Shown here one piece after another: positions 1 to 7,853 of a DNA stretch of 59,822 bases. Source of the stretch: Methylotenera sp. (GTDB taxonomy: Bacteria; Pseudomonadota; Gammaproteobacteria; Burkholderiales; Methylophilaceae); assembly GCA_013141075.1 (NCBI GenBank), contig JABFRQ010000008.1, positions 1 through 59,822 on the forward strand. The letters run 5' to 3'. The translations under genes were made by a program, and so were the position numbers. A model generated the notes under the pieces. It saw only the letters and a program-made list of their open reading frames with translations, made no database searches and was not told where the DNA came from. The stretch's first letter is position 1, and each line of letters starts with the position of its first letter.

Positions 1-361
1 CTGCACGCATCAAGGTAAGCTCCATCAGCCGCCTGATAATTGGGTATAAATAACTATAAGCTTCTGCGATAAGGCGGCGAGTAATGGCGCGGTCTTGCGT
101 GTTTTTTGAGAAAATTGACCGCTCAGGGTAACGTTCTTCAAGATACTCCACAATGGCGGAAGCCTCCCAAAGCGTGTAGTCATCATCCACCAACGCTGGT
201 ACCTTGCCGTGCGGGTGAATGGTCATATATTCTGGCGTTTTCAACTCACCATTTTGTAGCGATAATAAATATAATTCATACGCCAGTTGCTTGTGTTCTA
301 ACGCTAGCCACACATACCACGCAAACGGTGAGCCAGAGCCATAGTAAAATTTGATACGCAT
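1..361 (-). CDS. Glutathione S-transferase, N-terminal part (runs off window)
   Basis: The frame reads from an ATG at 361 down through base 1, so only about 120 N-terminal residues are present and the C-terminus lies outside the window. The visible part is the thioredoxin-like GST domain: a beta-alpha start with SGSPFAWYVWLALE, then the conserved HPHGKVPALVDD turn (cis-Pro and glutathione-binding loop) and the LWEASAIVEYLEERYP helix that contacts the gamma-Glu of glutathione. A ribosome binding site AGGA sits 7 bases before the start. It follows the MAPEG gene by 19 bases on the same strand, so the two are probably co-transcribed. Both families act in glutathione-linked detoxification. The exact substrate cannot be told. 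Confidence 0.88.
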   Translation of the reverse strand, partial: MRIKFYYGSGSPFAWYVWLALEHKQLAYELYLLSLQNGELKTPEYMTIHPHGKVPALVDDDYTLWEASAIVEYLEERYPERSIFSKNTQDRAITRRLIAEAYSYLYPIIRRLMELTLMRA

Positions 362-380
362 TTTTGTATCCTTTATAAAA

Positions 381-775
381 TTAGAGAACGCCTAGTAAAG
401 TCAATGCGAGTGCCATTTGGCTAAAAAATCCTGCTGTAAAAGCTAAAGTACGTACTAATGGCACGGCTGCAATATAAGCCACTACATGCACCAGCCGCGA
501 AAATACACAGTACACGCAGTCACAGTGGCTGTCGTGCTAGCGCTAGTTATTTGAATTGCTAGCGCTAATGGCGCAAATATCACTAGGTTTTCAACTGCAT
601 TGGCATGTGCGCGCTTAAGCCTTTCTGCCCACTGCGCCTTAGGTTGTAGTTGCGGCGGCATTAAGGTAGCCAAAACGCCTGTTTCCGCAATGCGATTGAT
701 AATGGTGGGAACCCAAAAAAGTGCCGTCATGATTAAAGTTAAAACCAGCCAATATAATTCTGTTGAGATGTGCAT
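381..775 (-). pseudogene. MAPEG-family membrane protein, single frameshift
   Basis: Starts at ATG 775 with a GAGG ribosome binding site. The first frame gives a membrane helix, then RAHANAVENLVIF, the MAPEG signature (membrane-associated proteins in eicosanoid and glutathione metabolism), and closes early with the residues RGWCM. The lost C-terminal part continues in the next frame from about 503 (RLVHVVAYIAAVPLVRTLAF) to a stop at 381, giving the family's usual length near 130 residues. One base missing from the A-run at 500-503 explains the break. Either the gene is freshly inactivated or the base is a sequencing error; the second is favoured because neighbours show the same kind of break. 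The likely role is glutathione-linked or peroxide detoxification in the inner membrane, inferred from family and from the GST next door. Confidence 0.8.
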
Positions 776-801
776 TTGTAGCCTCGCTTAATTAGTTCGG
801 G

Positions 802-1297
802 TTAGTTGCCACGTACAGCTTGTTGATATTCTGCAAGCAGCTTGGGGTCATCAATAGAGCCATGATGGTGCGTTTGCTTCCAGCCAATATCCGCGCCAAA
901 CCACTGCACAATGCGGCTGGTGCGAATGGCCAGAGAAACGGTGGTTTCACCTTTTGTAAATTCGCCCGTTTCGCGGCCTGCAAACACCACCATGTTGTCC
1001 GTTTGAAATTCAACAATGTCGCTAAGCGCCACCCAAACGCTTGCTGAACCTGCAAAAATGCCTTTGTATAAATTGGCAATTGGCTCATATCCTAGCAAAA
1101 TTCCGCCGAGAGGGTTATTTAGTTGTATAAGTTCGCTATTAGCCCACACCTGATAAAAATATGCCCATATCACGCTGATTAAACGCATAGTAAAACGATT
1201 CAACTAAGGCTCTTGCGCCTTCTATATTGTGTATATTTGTTTGGTGAATACGGTTGCTTGCTTCGCGGCCGTAATTTTGTTGTGACTTAATAATCAT
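802..1297 (-). pseudogene. SnoaL-like (NTF2-fold) protein, single frameshift
   Basis: The ATG at 1297 overlaps the stop of the upstream membrane protein gene (ATGA). The first frame gives an N-terminal helix ending in ALVESFYYAFNQRDMGIF and then stops. The remainder of the domain lies in another frame from about 1155 to 802: WANSELIQLNNPLGGILLG, YKGIFAGSASVWVALSDIV, VQWFGADIGWKQTHHHGSIDDP. This is the SnoaL/ketosteroid-isomerase fold that forms a cone around a hydrophobic pocket. Removing one base of the five-A run at 1155-1159 restores a single protein of about 164 residues. A small-molecule isomerase or hydrolase role is possible, but the substrate is unknown. It is the second gene in a row with a homopolymer indel. 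Confidence 0.75.
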
Positions 1298-1997
1298 GCT
1301 TGACTACCTTTGGTTGCTGTTTGTTTTTTGTTTTGAACAAGCTTCCACATAGATACTAAGTGAAACCATAACCAAAGTGGCGCAGGCAAAAATACCGCAT
1401 ACATCATCGGGTGGAACGGAGTGAGCGTAGGCAATAGAATGATTGCTAATGTGCTAGCGACTACTAATATATCCACCACACCAAAGATGTTGGCAAACCA
1501 TGCGCGTCGTTCGCCATCTTTATCTGTAGCAAGTGTGAATGCGGCTATCAGGCCTAAAAACCCTGCTGCAATGTGCGTCCAGCCATCTAAAATGCCAAAG
1601 GTTTGCGGCAGACCGCCAAGGCTGGCCTGCATTAAAAAGTTAGCACCGAAAAATACGCGAACGCCTTGCAAAAGCAGTAATTGCTTTTGAGTAAGCGCCA
1701 CAAGTTTATCTCTTATTGGCTTAACCAACAGCAACAAAGCACCTACCGCGCCGACTGCGATAAAAATGATGATGAGAAATGCAATGCTTGAAATATCTTC
1801 AGGGAAAAGGCTTTTGGTGGACAAACCGAAATGCAACACGCCGAGCCAAACTAACATACCTGTGCCTAGGCCAATTGATAATTTTCCATTTTTATCGCCA
1901 AGTGAAATGACCCATAGCGTGTAAATAATCATCATCAAATCTAAAAAAATGGCGAGAATGATGCGGTTGTAAATATTGATATATTGAAAAGCGACAT
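1294..1997 (-). CDS. Multi-pass membrane protein of unknown function, 5' end probably frameshifted
   Basis: The body of the protein (about 230 residues) is strongly hydrophobic with six or seven likely membrane helices, separated by short charged loops such as LVKPIRDKLVALTQKQ and ATDKDGERRA. I do not recognise the family. The best start is the ATG at 1997, because a near-perfect AAGGAGG lies 7 bases upstream. That ATG is in a different frame from the body and reads MSLFNISIF before diverging. One extra base in the A-run at 1971-1973 would join them (then YNRIILAIFLDLMM). An in-frame start further upstream at 2085 would overlap the divergent regulator gene and has no good ribosome site. It heads a four-gene minus-strand set. 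Confidence 0.55.
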
Positions 1998-2062
1998 GTT
2001 GAAACCTCCTTAACTTAGTGATATTGTGCTGAGCATAATAGCAACCATAGTTGGTGGTAACA

Positions 2063-3028
2063 ATGATTAAAACAACCTTAAACAATGCTGAAACAACTCT
2101 TTATGAAGATAATTCGTGTGCATTGAGTAATGTTTTAAATACAATGCGCATTAGCGGTAGTATGCTAATTAACGAGGAGTACGCGCCGCCTTGGGGCGTT
2201 GCGATTCCTGATGCGAATAAATTGCAAAAGCTGTTGAAGCAAAGTAATGATGTGCGCGTGGTGGCGTTTCATTTTGTGAAACGTGGCCATATTGAAATTA
2301 CGCCCGAAGGCGGCGAGCCGCTGATTATAGAGGCAGGTGAAATGGTAATATGCTTTGGCGGCGCGGCGCATACATTATCGCAAGGTGATGTTAACCAAGC
2401 ATTGCCTGTCGAAACGTTGCTGGCGGGCGGCGCAAATCCTTTTCAACCTAATACAGCCAATAAAGTGCGTACTACGTCGCTCATGTGCGGTGTTTTTATG
2501 CTACGTAATGTGTCGCTTAACCCGCTATTTAGCGCATTGCCAGCCATGTTACATGTGTCGGCTTTGCAAGCCAGCAAACTGCATAATTTGTCTGGTGTGC
2601 TGAACTGGATAAACCGAGAAGCCGAGCAAGTTACGCAATGCACTTTTGTGATTGAGCGCTTATTAGAATTATTATGTGCCGAAGTGTTGCGCGCACATTT
2701 AGAAGCAGCTTCAGCTGAATCTAGCTGGTTTTTTGGGTTAAGAGACCCCATTGTTGGGAGAGCAATCACATTGATTCATGCGAAACCTGGCGATGATTGG
2801 TCAGTAAAGCGGCTTGCGCAGGGCGTGACAATGTCGCCTTCAAGGTTCGCCGCACGCTTCGCCGTCGCGCTGGGCGAAAGCCCTATGGCCTATGTTACAA
2901 AATGGCGCATGAATGTGGCAGGGCGCTTATTAGATGAATCAAAACAAGGTGTTGGAGAAATTGCAGCAGATGTAGGTTATGAGAATGTGGCCGCATTTGC
3001 CGCACTTTTTAAACGTGAGTGTGAATGA
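2063..3028 (+). CDS. AraC-family transcriptional regulator with N-terminal cupin
   Basis: The N-terminal half is an AraC-binding cupin (Cupin_6 type): a sugar/ligand-binding beta barrel with PPWGVAIPDA, HFVKRGHIEI and EAGEMVICFGGAAHTL. The C-terminal half has the double helix-turn-helix, with the first helix pair around LAQGVTMSPSRFAARFAVALG and the second around VGEIAADVGYENVAAFAALFKRE. The protein stops five residues after the second recognition helix. Family members normally run another 10-15 residues (G-x-S-P-x-x-Y/W-R), so the last codons may be lost to a small indel near 3022; the next frame reads GMISARSC. It is divergent from the membrane protein/SnoaL/MAPEG/GST set and probably controls it. 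ATG 2063 is preferred over the upstream start at 2051. Confidence 0.85.
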   Translation: MIKTTLNNAETTLYEDNSCALSNVLNTMRISGSMLINEEYAPPWGVAIPDANKLQKLLKQSNDVRVVAFHFVKRGHIEITPEGGEPLIIEAGEMVICFGGAAHTLSQGDVNQALPVETLLAGGANPFQPNTANKVRTTSLMCGVFMLRNVSLNPLFSALPAMLHVSALQASKLHNLSGVLNWINREAEQVTQCTFVIERLLELLCAEVLRAHLEAASAESSWFFGLRDPIVGRAITLIHAKPGDDWSVKRLAQGVTMSPSRFAARFAVALGESPMAYVTKWRMNVAGRLLDESKQGVGEIAADVGYENVAAFAALFKRECE

Positions 3029-3044
3029 TTAGTGCGCGAAGTTG

Positions 3045-4127
3045 CTAAAACCTTGCGCCGCGCACATTGCACACTTTCATAGCTGGGTTTTCGGCAATCA
3101 TTAAGTTGGTGGTAGCCGCTTCTTTAGCTTGCGGTGCGGCGGCAATAATCGTGCAATCTATGCATTTGCCTTTGGCTTCTAGGTAGCCTTTAATGGCTTC
3201 TAGGCCTTTTACGTTGGTCATAATCGTTTCATCTAGCACGGCTTCACCCATGTTTGCGCCAGTAATATCTGCGCCTGTTAGGTCGGCTTTGCTGAAGTCT
3301 GCACGAAATAAATCGGTGTTGCGTAGGTTTGCGCCTCTAAAATCGGCAAATTTGAAGTTGCTGCGGTTGATATCTGCGCCTTCAAAATTGGTGTTGGCAA
3401 ACTTGCCGCCAATCGCGTCAAAGCGCATTGCGCCCATCGGTTGGTTGCCAATATCTAAGCCAAAACGACCTTTTACAATGGTGGCGTCGCTCATGTTTAC
3501 GTTGCCAAGCGTGCCTATCATGCGGGCGTTGGTGAGGTTGGCGCCTTGAAAGTTGGTTTTATCAAAAATCGCTTGAAAGATGGTTGCATCGGTTAAATTT
3601 GCGCCGCTTAAATTAGCATTTTCTAACCTTGCTAGGTTTAAATAACTTTTTTGTAGATTTGCGCCACTTAAATTTGCGCCCATGAGTTCTGCGCCAAAAA
3701 AGCTAACGTTTTGCATATTGCAGTGGCTTAGGTTCATGCCATTAAAAATTAAATAGCCTGCGTCTTTGTTGCTTAAGTCACAAGTTTTACTGTTAATTTG
3801 TTTAAGCGCATCGGCCTGGCTGATTTTTTCACGCGCGATTTCGCCATTGTTATCTGCCTTTTGCGCCATTGGCATATTGGCATTTTTTGCGTAAAAATTT
3901 TCTGCTTTGGTAATCATGTCTTGCGGGTCAAATAAAAAGGAATCGCGCCCGCCTTCAGTGCTAAAGCAATACGTTTTACCGTTAAAAATTTCGTTAATTT
4001 CACATTTTGTTTTATGAAACGTTTGTTTTGATAAGCCGTTCGTACAGTTGTTATCAAACTCGCCCGCATACGCTAAGCCGCTAAATACTAGGCCAGCTAA
4101 CAACGCTAAACTTTTAAATTTTTTCAT
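3045..4127 (-). CDS. Secreted pentapeptide-repeat protein
   Basis: Begins with a clear signal peptide (MKKFKSLALLAGLVFSGLAYA, cleavage after AYA) and so is exported to the periplasm or surface. The middle and C-terminal parts consist of A(D/N)LXX pentapeptide repeats (ANLSGANLQKSYL, ANLRNTDLFRADFSKADLTG), which fold into a right-handed quadrilateral beta helix. The N-terminal 100 residues hold several cysteines and no repeat. ATG 4127 is chosen over GTG 4139 because it places the signal peptide at the very start. Known pentapeptide proteins include DNA mimics such as Qnr, but those are cytoplasmic; here the signal peptide argues for an envelope role. The gene ends 17 bases from the convergent AraC gene, with no clear terminator between them. 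Confidence 0.8.
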   Translation of the reverse strand: MKKFKSLALLAGLVFSGLAYAGEFDNNCTNGLSKQTFHKTKCEINEIFNGKTYCFSTEGGRDSFLFDPQDMITKAENFYAKNANMPMAQKADNNGEIAREKISQADALKQINSKTCDLSNKDAGYLIFNGMNLSHCNMQNVSFFGAELMGANLSGANLQKSYLNLARLENANLSGANLTDATIFQAIFDKTNFQGANLTNARMIGTLGNVNMSDATIVKGRFGLDIGNQPMGAMRFDAIGGKFANTNFEGADINRSNFKFADFRGANLRNTDLFRADFSKADLTGADITGANMGEAVLDETIMTNVKGLEAIKGYLEAKGKCIDCTIIAAAPQAKEAATTNLMIAENPAMKVCNVRGARF

Positions 4128-4236
4128 GATGATTCTCACTTAAATGAGGCACTAGGATTGTGCTGATGGAGTCATTATTAGCGCTAATTGGCGAATACTT
4201 TGTAACGTATGTCACACAAGTAAAAATAATGTTGTG

Positions 4237-4299
4237 GTCATTGCGAGCGTAGCGCGGCAATCTAATATTTGCAGATTGCCGCGCTACGCTCGCAATGAC
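4237..4299. repeat. Dispersed palindromic repeat, copy 1
   Basis: Two perfectly complementary 27-base arms (4237-4263 and 4273-4299) around a 9-base loop. The arm begins GTCATTGCGAGCGTAGCG. This is the kind of GTCATTGCGAG element scattered through many bacterial genomes. A second copy is at 38123-38190 with paired changes in the arms. It lies in the intergenic region between divergent genes, so it is unlikely to be a transcription terminator for either one. Confidence 0.9.
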
Positions 4300-4501
4300 G
4301 GCTGGCTAGTGCTTTAAATTAAAGCGGCTTCATTACGTTATATGTATTGCCTAGCGTCATCAGCGCTCATGAAAATCATTAGTTACAAATTGGTAACAAC
4401 TGCATGTCGTCCAAACGAAAAGTAGCCGCGTTAACTGACCATCTGCAAAATAATCTGCAGAGATTGAGATTTAAAAATAAATTTTAAAATTCAATCAATC
4501 G

Positions 4502-4544
4502 CGCCAATATTTGGCGTAACCAAGTTCTAGAATTTTTTCTAGAA
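4502..4544 (+). promoter_or_regulatory. Structured 5' leader of the glycine-zipper gene
   Basis: Two inverted repeats lie between the likely promoter and the ribosome site. CGCCAA-TAT-TTGGCG spans 4502-4516. The self-complementary octamer TTCTAGAA occurs twice at 4525-4532 and 4537-4544 with four T between. The second hairpin ends just before the AGAGGAGAAG ribosome site, so its folding could affect translation or mRNA life. This is inference from the sequence only. Confidence 0.4.
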
Positions 4545-4561
4545 AAAGAGGAGAAGTTAAA

Positions 4562-5233
4562 ATGAGTATTGTTAAAAATATGCGAGTAAAAATGTTAGTG
4601 CCAGCTTTGTTGACTGCAGTGTTTGCAGTGCCAGCAATGGCGGCTGATCAATACAATGATACAGCTCGTGTGCTTTCAGCAACACCGCAAATGGAGCGTG
4701 TGAATGTGCCGCGCCAAGAATGTCGTACTGAGTATCAGCAACAAAGCTATAACCAAGGCGGCAACAGTTCTATCGGCGGTGCAATTATCGGCGGTATTGC
4801 AGGTGGTTTGCTAGGTAGCACAATTGGTAAAGGTCATGGCCGTACCGCGGCTGCTGCAATTGGTGCTGGTGTGGGTGCAATGGCTGGTAATAGCATTGGT
4901 AATAACCAAAACTATCGCGGCGGCTCACGCACAGTGCCAGTTGAAAGTTGCTACCAAGTAGATAACTGGCAGAGCGTGAATACTGGTTATTTGGTGACTT
5001 ATGAATATAACGGCAGAACATATACCACCGTAACGCAAGATCAACCAGGTAAGTATATTGATGTAAATGTAGCCGTTGCGCCTAATAGCCGCGTGGTGAC
5101 ACAAGCTAATTATGCCGCACCAGTGATTTACGGCAATGTTGGTTGGGATGATGATGATGGTTATCGCGGACGTCGTGAACATCATGGCCGTGGTCACCGT
5201 GAAGATGGTCAACGTGGTGGTCGTTACTACTAA
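4562..5233 (+). CDS. Glycine-zipper 2TM envelope protein
   Basis: Has a signal peptide ending AVPAMA, about 30 residues in. After a polar segment comes a glycine-zipper double helix (GGAIIGGIAGGLLGSTIGKG and AAAIGAGVGAMAGNSIG) of the Rick_17kDa_Anti/2TM type, which packs against or inserts into membrane. Next is a small beta domain with CYQVDNWQSVNTGYLVTYEYNG, and a tail rich in His, Arg, Gly and Asp (DDDDGYRGRREHHGRG). Two cysteines, in RQECRTEY and ESCYQV, could form a disulfide. Start ATG 4562 has a strong AGAGGAGAAG site. An excellent terminator follows at 5291. It probably acts as an outer-membrane or periplasmic structural or stress protein; the family has no assigned reaction. Confidence 0.85.
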   Translation: MSIVKNMRVKMLVPALLTAVFAVPAMAADQYNDTARVLSATPQMERVNVPRQECRTEYQQQSYNQGGNSSIGGAIIGGIAGGLLGSTIGKGHGRTAAAAIGAGVGAMAGNSIGNNQNYRGGSRTVPVESCYQVDNWQSVNTGYLVTYEYNGRTYTTVTQDQPGKYIDVNVAVAPNSRVVTQANYAAPVIYGNVGWDDDDGYRGRREHHGRGHREDGQRGGRYY

Positions 5234-5290
5234 GTTTGGCTAAGTGTTTAAAAAAGCTTAGTTTTCAAATAAACTTAAGTAAACTCTAAA

Positions 5291-5322
5291 ACCAGCCGCT
5301 TTAATCAGCGGCTGGTTTTTTA
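5291..5322 (+). terminator. Rho-independent terminator of the glycine-zipper gene
   Basis: Perfect 10-bp stem (ACCAGCCGCT, 5291-5300, with AGCGGCTGGT, 5307-5316), 6-base loop, then a T-run. Confidence 0.9.
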
Positions 5323-5343
5323 TTGCCTAAAATTTTAGTGGCG
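5314..5343 (+). repeat. 30-bp repeat with inner palindrome, copy 1
   Basis: Begins in the T-tract of the terminator and contains TTGCCT followed by the palindrome CTAAAATTTTAG (5327-5338). The same 30 bases with two changes occur at 18819-18848, also directly after a terminator and before another gene. It may be a promoter -35 region plus operator; see the promoter entry at 18828. Confidence 0.6.
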
Positions 5344-5367
5344 CTGATTGATGTTAAAATTGTTTAC

Positions 5368-5898
5368 ATGAAACTTTTAACATCATTACGCCTTAATTTT
5401 TTTAGTAATTTATTTAAAAAACTATTTGGTCAAACATCAAAACCCAACGCTGCAATCGCAAGTCAGCAAGCTGGCAACCAAGCAACAAGCGGCTTTTGGC
5501 TATATGCTGCCCCAGTGCATTTAGTGCTGCAACGCGATACGTTTAGCTTAGCCACACCCGTGCCTTTGCCTTTAGAAAATGATGAAATAGCAGCGCTAAC
5601 AAGCGCATTAAATAGCCACTTTGGGGCAGATGATATGCAGTTTTTTTGGCATGAAAACCAGTGGTTTTTAAGATTAGAAAACAATCCAAATATTCAAACA
5701 TCTGCGCCAGAAAAAGCGCTGAATAAAGATATTAACGCCTTTCTACCCACAGGGACAGGCGCCATGCACTGGGCAAAATTTCAAAATGAAGTGCAAATGT
5801 TATTGTTTGAACACCCCGTGAATATTGCGCGTGAAAGCAAGCGTTTGCCCGTCGTTAATAGCATTTGGTGTGATGGCGGCGGGCAATTGGAAAATTAA
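5368..5898 (+). CDS. Shortened RecJ-neighbour protein (phosphoglycerate mutase-like regulator)
   Basis: The recognisable part, residues about 45-176, matches the family of large proteins that beta-proteobacteria carry beside recJ (annotated as cofactor-independent phosphoglycerate mutase-like): FWLYAAPVHLVLQRD, LNSHFGADDMQFFWHENQWFLRLE, MHWAKFQNEVQMLLFEHPVN and the closing NSIWCDGGG. From memory, full family members are over 300 residues, with an N-terminal part before FWLYA and a C-terminal half after the WxxGGG motif. Here both are absent: a lysine/phenylalanine-rich start replaces the first and the frame stops four residues after GGG. A dispersed-repeat fragment follows 20 bases later. It may be a decayed remnant. 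ATG 5368 is used; the frame is open back to TTG 5323 within the terminator tail. Confidence 0.6.
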   Translation: MKLLTSLRLNFFSNLFKKLFGQTSKPNAAIASQQAGNQATSGFWLYAAPVHLVLQRDTFSLATPVPLPLENDEIAALTSALNSHFGADDMQFFWHENQWFLRLENNPNIQTSAPEKALNKDINAFLPTGTGAMHWAKFQNEVQMLLFEHPVNIARESKRLPVVNSIWCDGGGQLEN

Positions 5899-5918
5899 AC
5901 ACTTAAAAAATACATGCT

Positions 5919-5950
5919 CGTCATTCTCGCGCACGCGGGAATCCATTTTG
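5919..5950 (+). repeat. Fragment of a dispersed CGTCATTC repeat
   Basis: Contains CGTCATTCTCGCGCACGCGG followed by GAATCCATTTT. This closely resembles the widespread element TCATTCCCGCGCAGGCGGGAATCCA, itself a small hairpin. Only one arm is present. It sits between the shortened gene and recJ. Confidence 0.7.
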
Positions 5951-5975
5951 AACTTTTTCTTTTGAAAAACAGTTA

Positions 5976-7661
5976 ATGCAAATTAAACAACGCACCTTTG
6001 ATGAAAGTATCGCTAGCGAACTGGTTTTGCAAGGCATAAATCCGCTACTAGCAAGGCTGTATGCGGCACGCGGTGTGGTTAATAAACATGCGCTTGCAAC
6101 ATCGCTAAGCCAAATTATTCCACCAGCACAGCTTACCAATAACGTAACGATGGCGAAATTGTTAGCCGATGCCATTGCCGCAAACAAAAAATTATTAGTC
6201 ATTGGTGATTACGATGCCGATGGCGCTACCGCAACGGCCGTAGCGGTAAAGGGTTTAAAAGCCTTAGGTGCGAATGTGAATTTTTTAGTGCCAAACCGTT
6301 TTGAATATGGCTACGGCCTAACGCCAGAAATTGTCGCACTTGCGGCCACACAAAACCCAGATATCATTATCACTGTAGATAACGGCATTGCCAGCGTAGA
6401 AGGCGTAGCCGCGGCTAATGCGCTGGGCATGCAGGTGCTGATTACTGACCACCATTTACCAGGCCAAATAACGCCGCAAGCCGCCTGTATTATCAACCCT
6501 AACCAACATGGCTGTGATTTTCCCAGTAAAAATTTAGCGGGCGTAGGCGTAATGTTTTACGGATTATTGGCTTTACGCGCTGAGTTGCGCGAGCGCGGCG
6601 CTTATGTGGAAAAGCCTGAGCCTAATTTGACCGAGCTGCTCGATTTAGTCGCGCTGGGCACAGTGGCAGATTTGGTGAAGCTCGATGACAATAATCGTAT
6701 ATTGGTTGAGCAAGGTTTGCGTAGAATCCGCGCAGGTAGCTGTTGTGCGGGCATATTGGCCTTGTTGCGTGTGAGTGGCCGTCAGCCGCAAACCACTAAC
6801 GCGCAAGACTTAGGTTTTTACGTAGGGCCAAGGTTGAATGCGGCTGGCAGGCTAGATGACATGACGCTAGGCATACAATGTTTGCTGGCCGAAACTGAAG
6901 CTGAAGCCACAAAAATAGCGCAGCAATTACAAGATTTAAATCTACAACGCCGTAGCATTGAAGCGGATATGCAAGACGGCGCAAACCTAACTTTAGATGA
7001 CATTGATGTACGCAATCAATTTGCCATTACCATGTATCACGCAGATTGGCACCAAGGCGTTATCGGTATTTTGGCCTCACGCATTAAAGAGCGTTACCAT
7101 CGGCCTGTGATTGCATTTGCGGATGCTGGAGACGGCCTGCTTAAAGGCTCAGGCCGCTCAATTGCAAGCTTGCACCTGCGTGATGCGCTTGATTTGCTCA
7201 GTAAACATCAGCCAGATTTAATTATAAAATTTGGTGGTCATGCCATGGCGGCGGGCTTAACCATTAAGTTGGCAGATTTTGAGTTATTTAATCAAGCTTT
7301 TGAAGCTGTAGTTAAAAGCTTAATCACCGAAGCTGATTTAGAATCTATTTTAGAAGTAGATGGCAGTTTAAATAACAATGAAATGACCTTTGCAGCCGCG
7401 CAAACGCTAGAGAACCAAGTGTGGGGGCAGGGCTTTGCGCCACCACTTTTTTATGATGCATTTGAAGTTGTGAATCAACGCGTGTTAGGTGAAAAGCATT
7501 TAAAACTCACATTAAAAAAAGAAAGTTTAGTCATTGAGGCTATTTATTTTGGCCACCCAGATTTACTCACAAGCCCCATTCAGGCGGCCTACCAGCTGCA
7601 AACTAATAGCTATAATGGTGCGCAAAAAGTGCAATTAAATTTGCGCTATGTGGCAAGTTGA
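5976..7661 (+). CDS. recJ: Single-stranded-DNA-specific exonuclease RecJ
   Basis: RecJ degrades single-stranded DNA 5' to 3' with Mg/Mn and acts in recombination repair and mismatch repair. All DHH-family motifs are visible: GDYDADGA (residues 77-84), VDNG near 134, DHH at 158-160, GPRLNAAGRLDD near 285, and the DHHA1 signatures GSGRSI near 390 and FGGHAMAAG near 420. After these comes the C-terminal OB-like domain with WGQGFAPPLF. At 561 residues it is close to the E. coli length of 577. The start ATG 5976 lacks a strong ribosome site but fits the family N-terminus. It is followed by a 192-base gap with an inverted repeat before hfq. Confidence 0.97.
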   Translation: MQIKQRTFDESIASELVLQGINPLLARLYAARGVVNKHALATSLSQIIPPAQLTNNVTMAKLLADAIAANKKLLVIGDYDADGATATAVAVKGLKALGANVNFLVPNRFEYGYGLTPEIVALAATQNPDIIITVDNGIASVEGVAAANALGMQVLITDHHLPGQITPQAACIINPNQHGCDFPSKNLAGVGVMFYGLLALRAELRERGAYVEKPEPNLTELLDLVALGTVADLVKLDDNNRILVEQGLRRIRAGSCCAGILALLRVSGRQPQTTNAQDLGFYVGPRLNAAGRLDDMTLGIQCLLAETEAEATKIAQQLQDLNLQRRSIEADMQDGANLTLDDIDVRNQFAITMYHADWHQGVIGILASRIKERYHRPVIAFADAGDGLLKGSGRSIASLHLRDALDLLSKHQPDLIIKFGGHAMAAGLTIKLADFELFNQAFEAVVKSLITEADLESILEVDGSLNNNEMTFAAAQTLENQVWGQGFAPPLFYDAFEVVNQRVLGEKHLKLTLKKESLVIEAIYFGHPDLLTSPIQAAYQLQTNSYNGAQKVQLNLRYVAS

Positions 7662-7713
7662 TAAAGTTGTGAAATGTTGCTATTGAAATGAAGAAAACGC
7701 GCCTCATATTACA

Positions 7714-7753
7714 TTTATGCTAAAGGTATTCAGCTTTTAAAAATTAGCATAAA
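7714..7753. promoter_or_regulatory. Inverted repeat upstream of hfq
   Basis: Perfect 10-base arms TTTATGCTAA (7714-7723) and TTAGCATAAA (7744-7753), 20 bases apart, in the recJ-hfq gap. There is no T-run on the plus strand, so it is not a classic terminator. It could be an operator or a stem in the hfq leader. Function is inferred only. Confidence 0.4.
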
Positions 7754-7853
7754 AAGAACGAAAACCATTGTTCTAAGTCTCAATCAGAGTAACATTAGCG
7801 ATGTAGCTGGTGCTATGAAATTTTTATTTAACTCCAAGCAATAGGAGAAAGTC

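Larger units (their letters stand above)
4128..4561. other. 434-base intergenic region with repeat and leader hairpins
   Basis: No convincing gene is visible. It holds the divergent promoters of the pentapeptide-repeat and glycine-zipper genes, one 27-bp inverted repeat (4237-4299), and two small inverted repeats just before the glycine-zipper start (4502-4516 and 4525-4544). The part around 4430-4500 is AT-rich and could hold the plus-strand promoter. Confidence 0.6.

Noticed and set aside
1998..2085. Start of the membrane protein gene at 2085
   Set aside because: It would overlap the divergent AraC gene and has no ribosome site, whereas ATG 1997 has AAGGAGG.
4237..4299. The 27-bp palindrome as a terminator
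   Set aside because: It sits between divergent genes and has no T-tract; a dispersed repeat explains it better.
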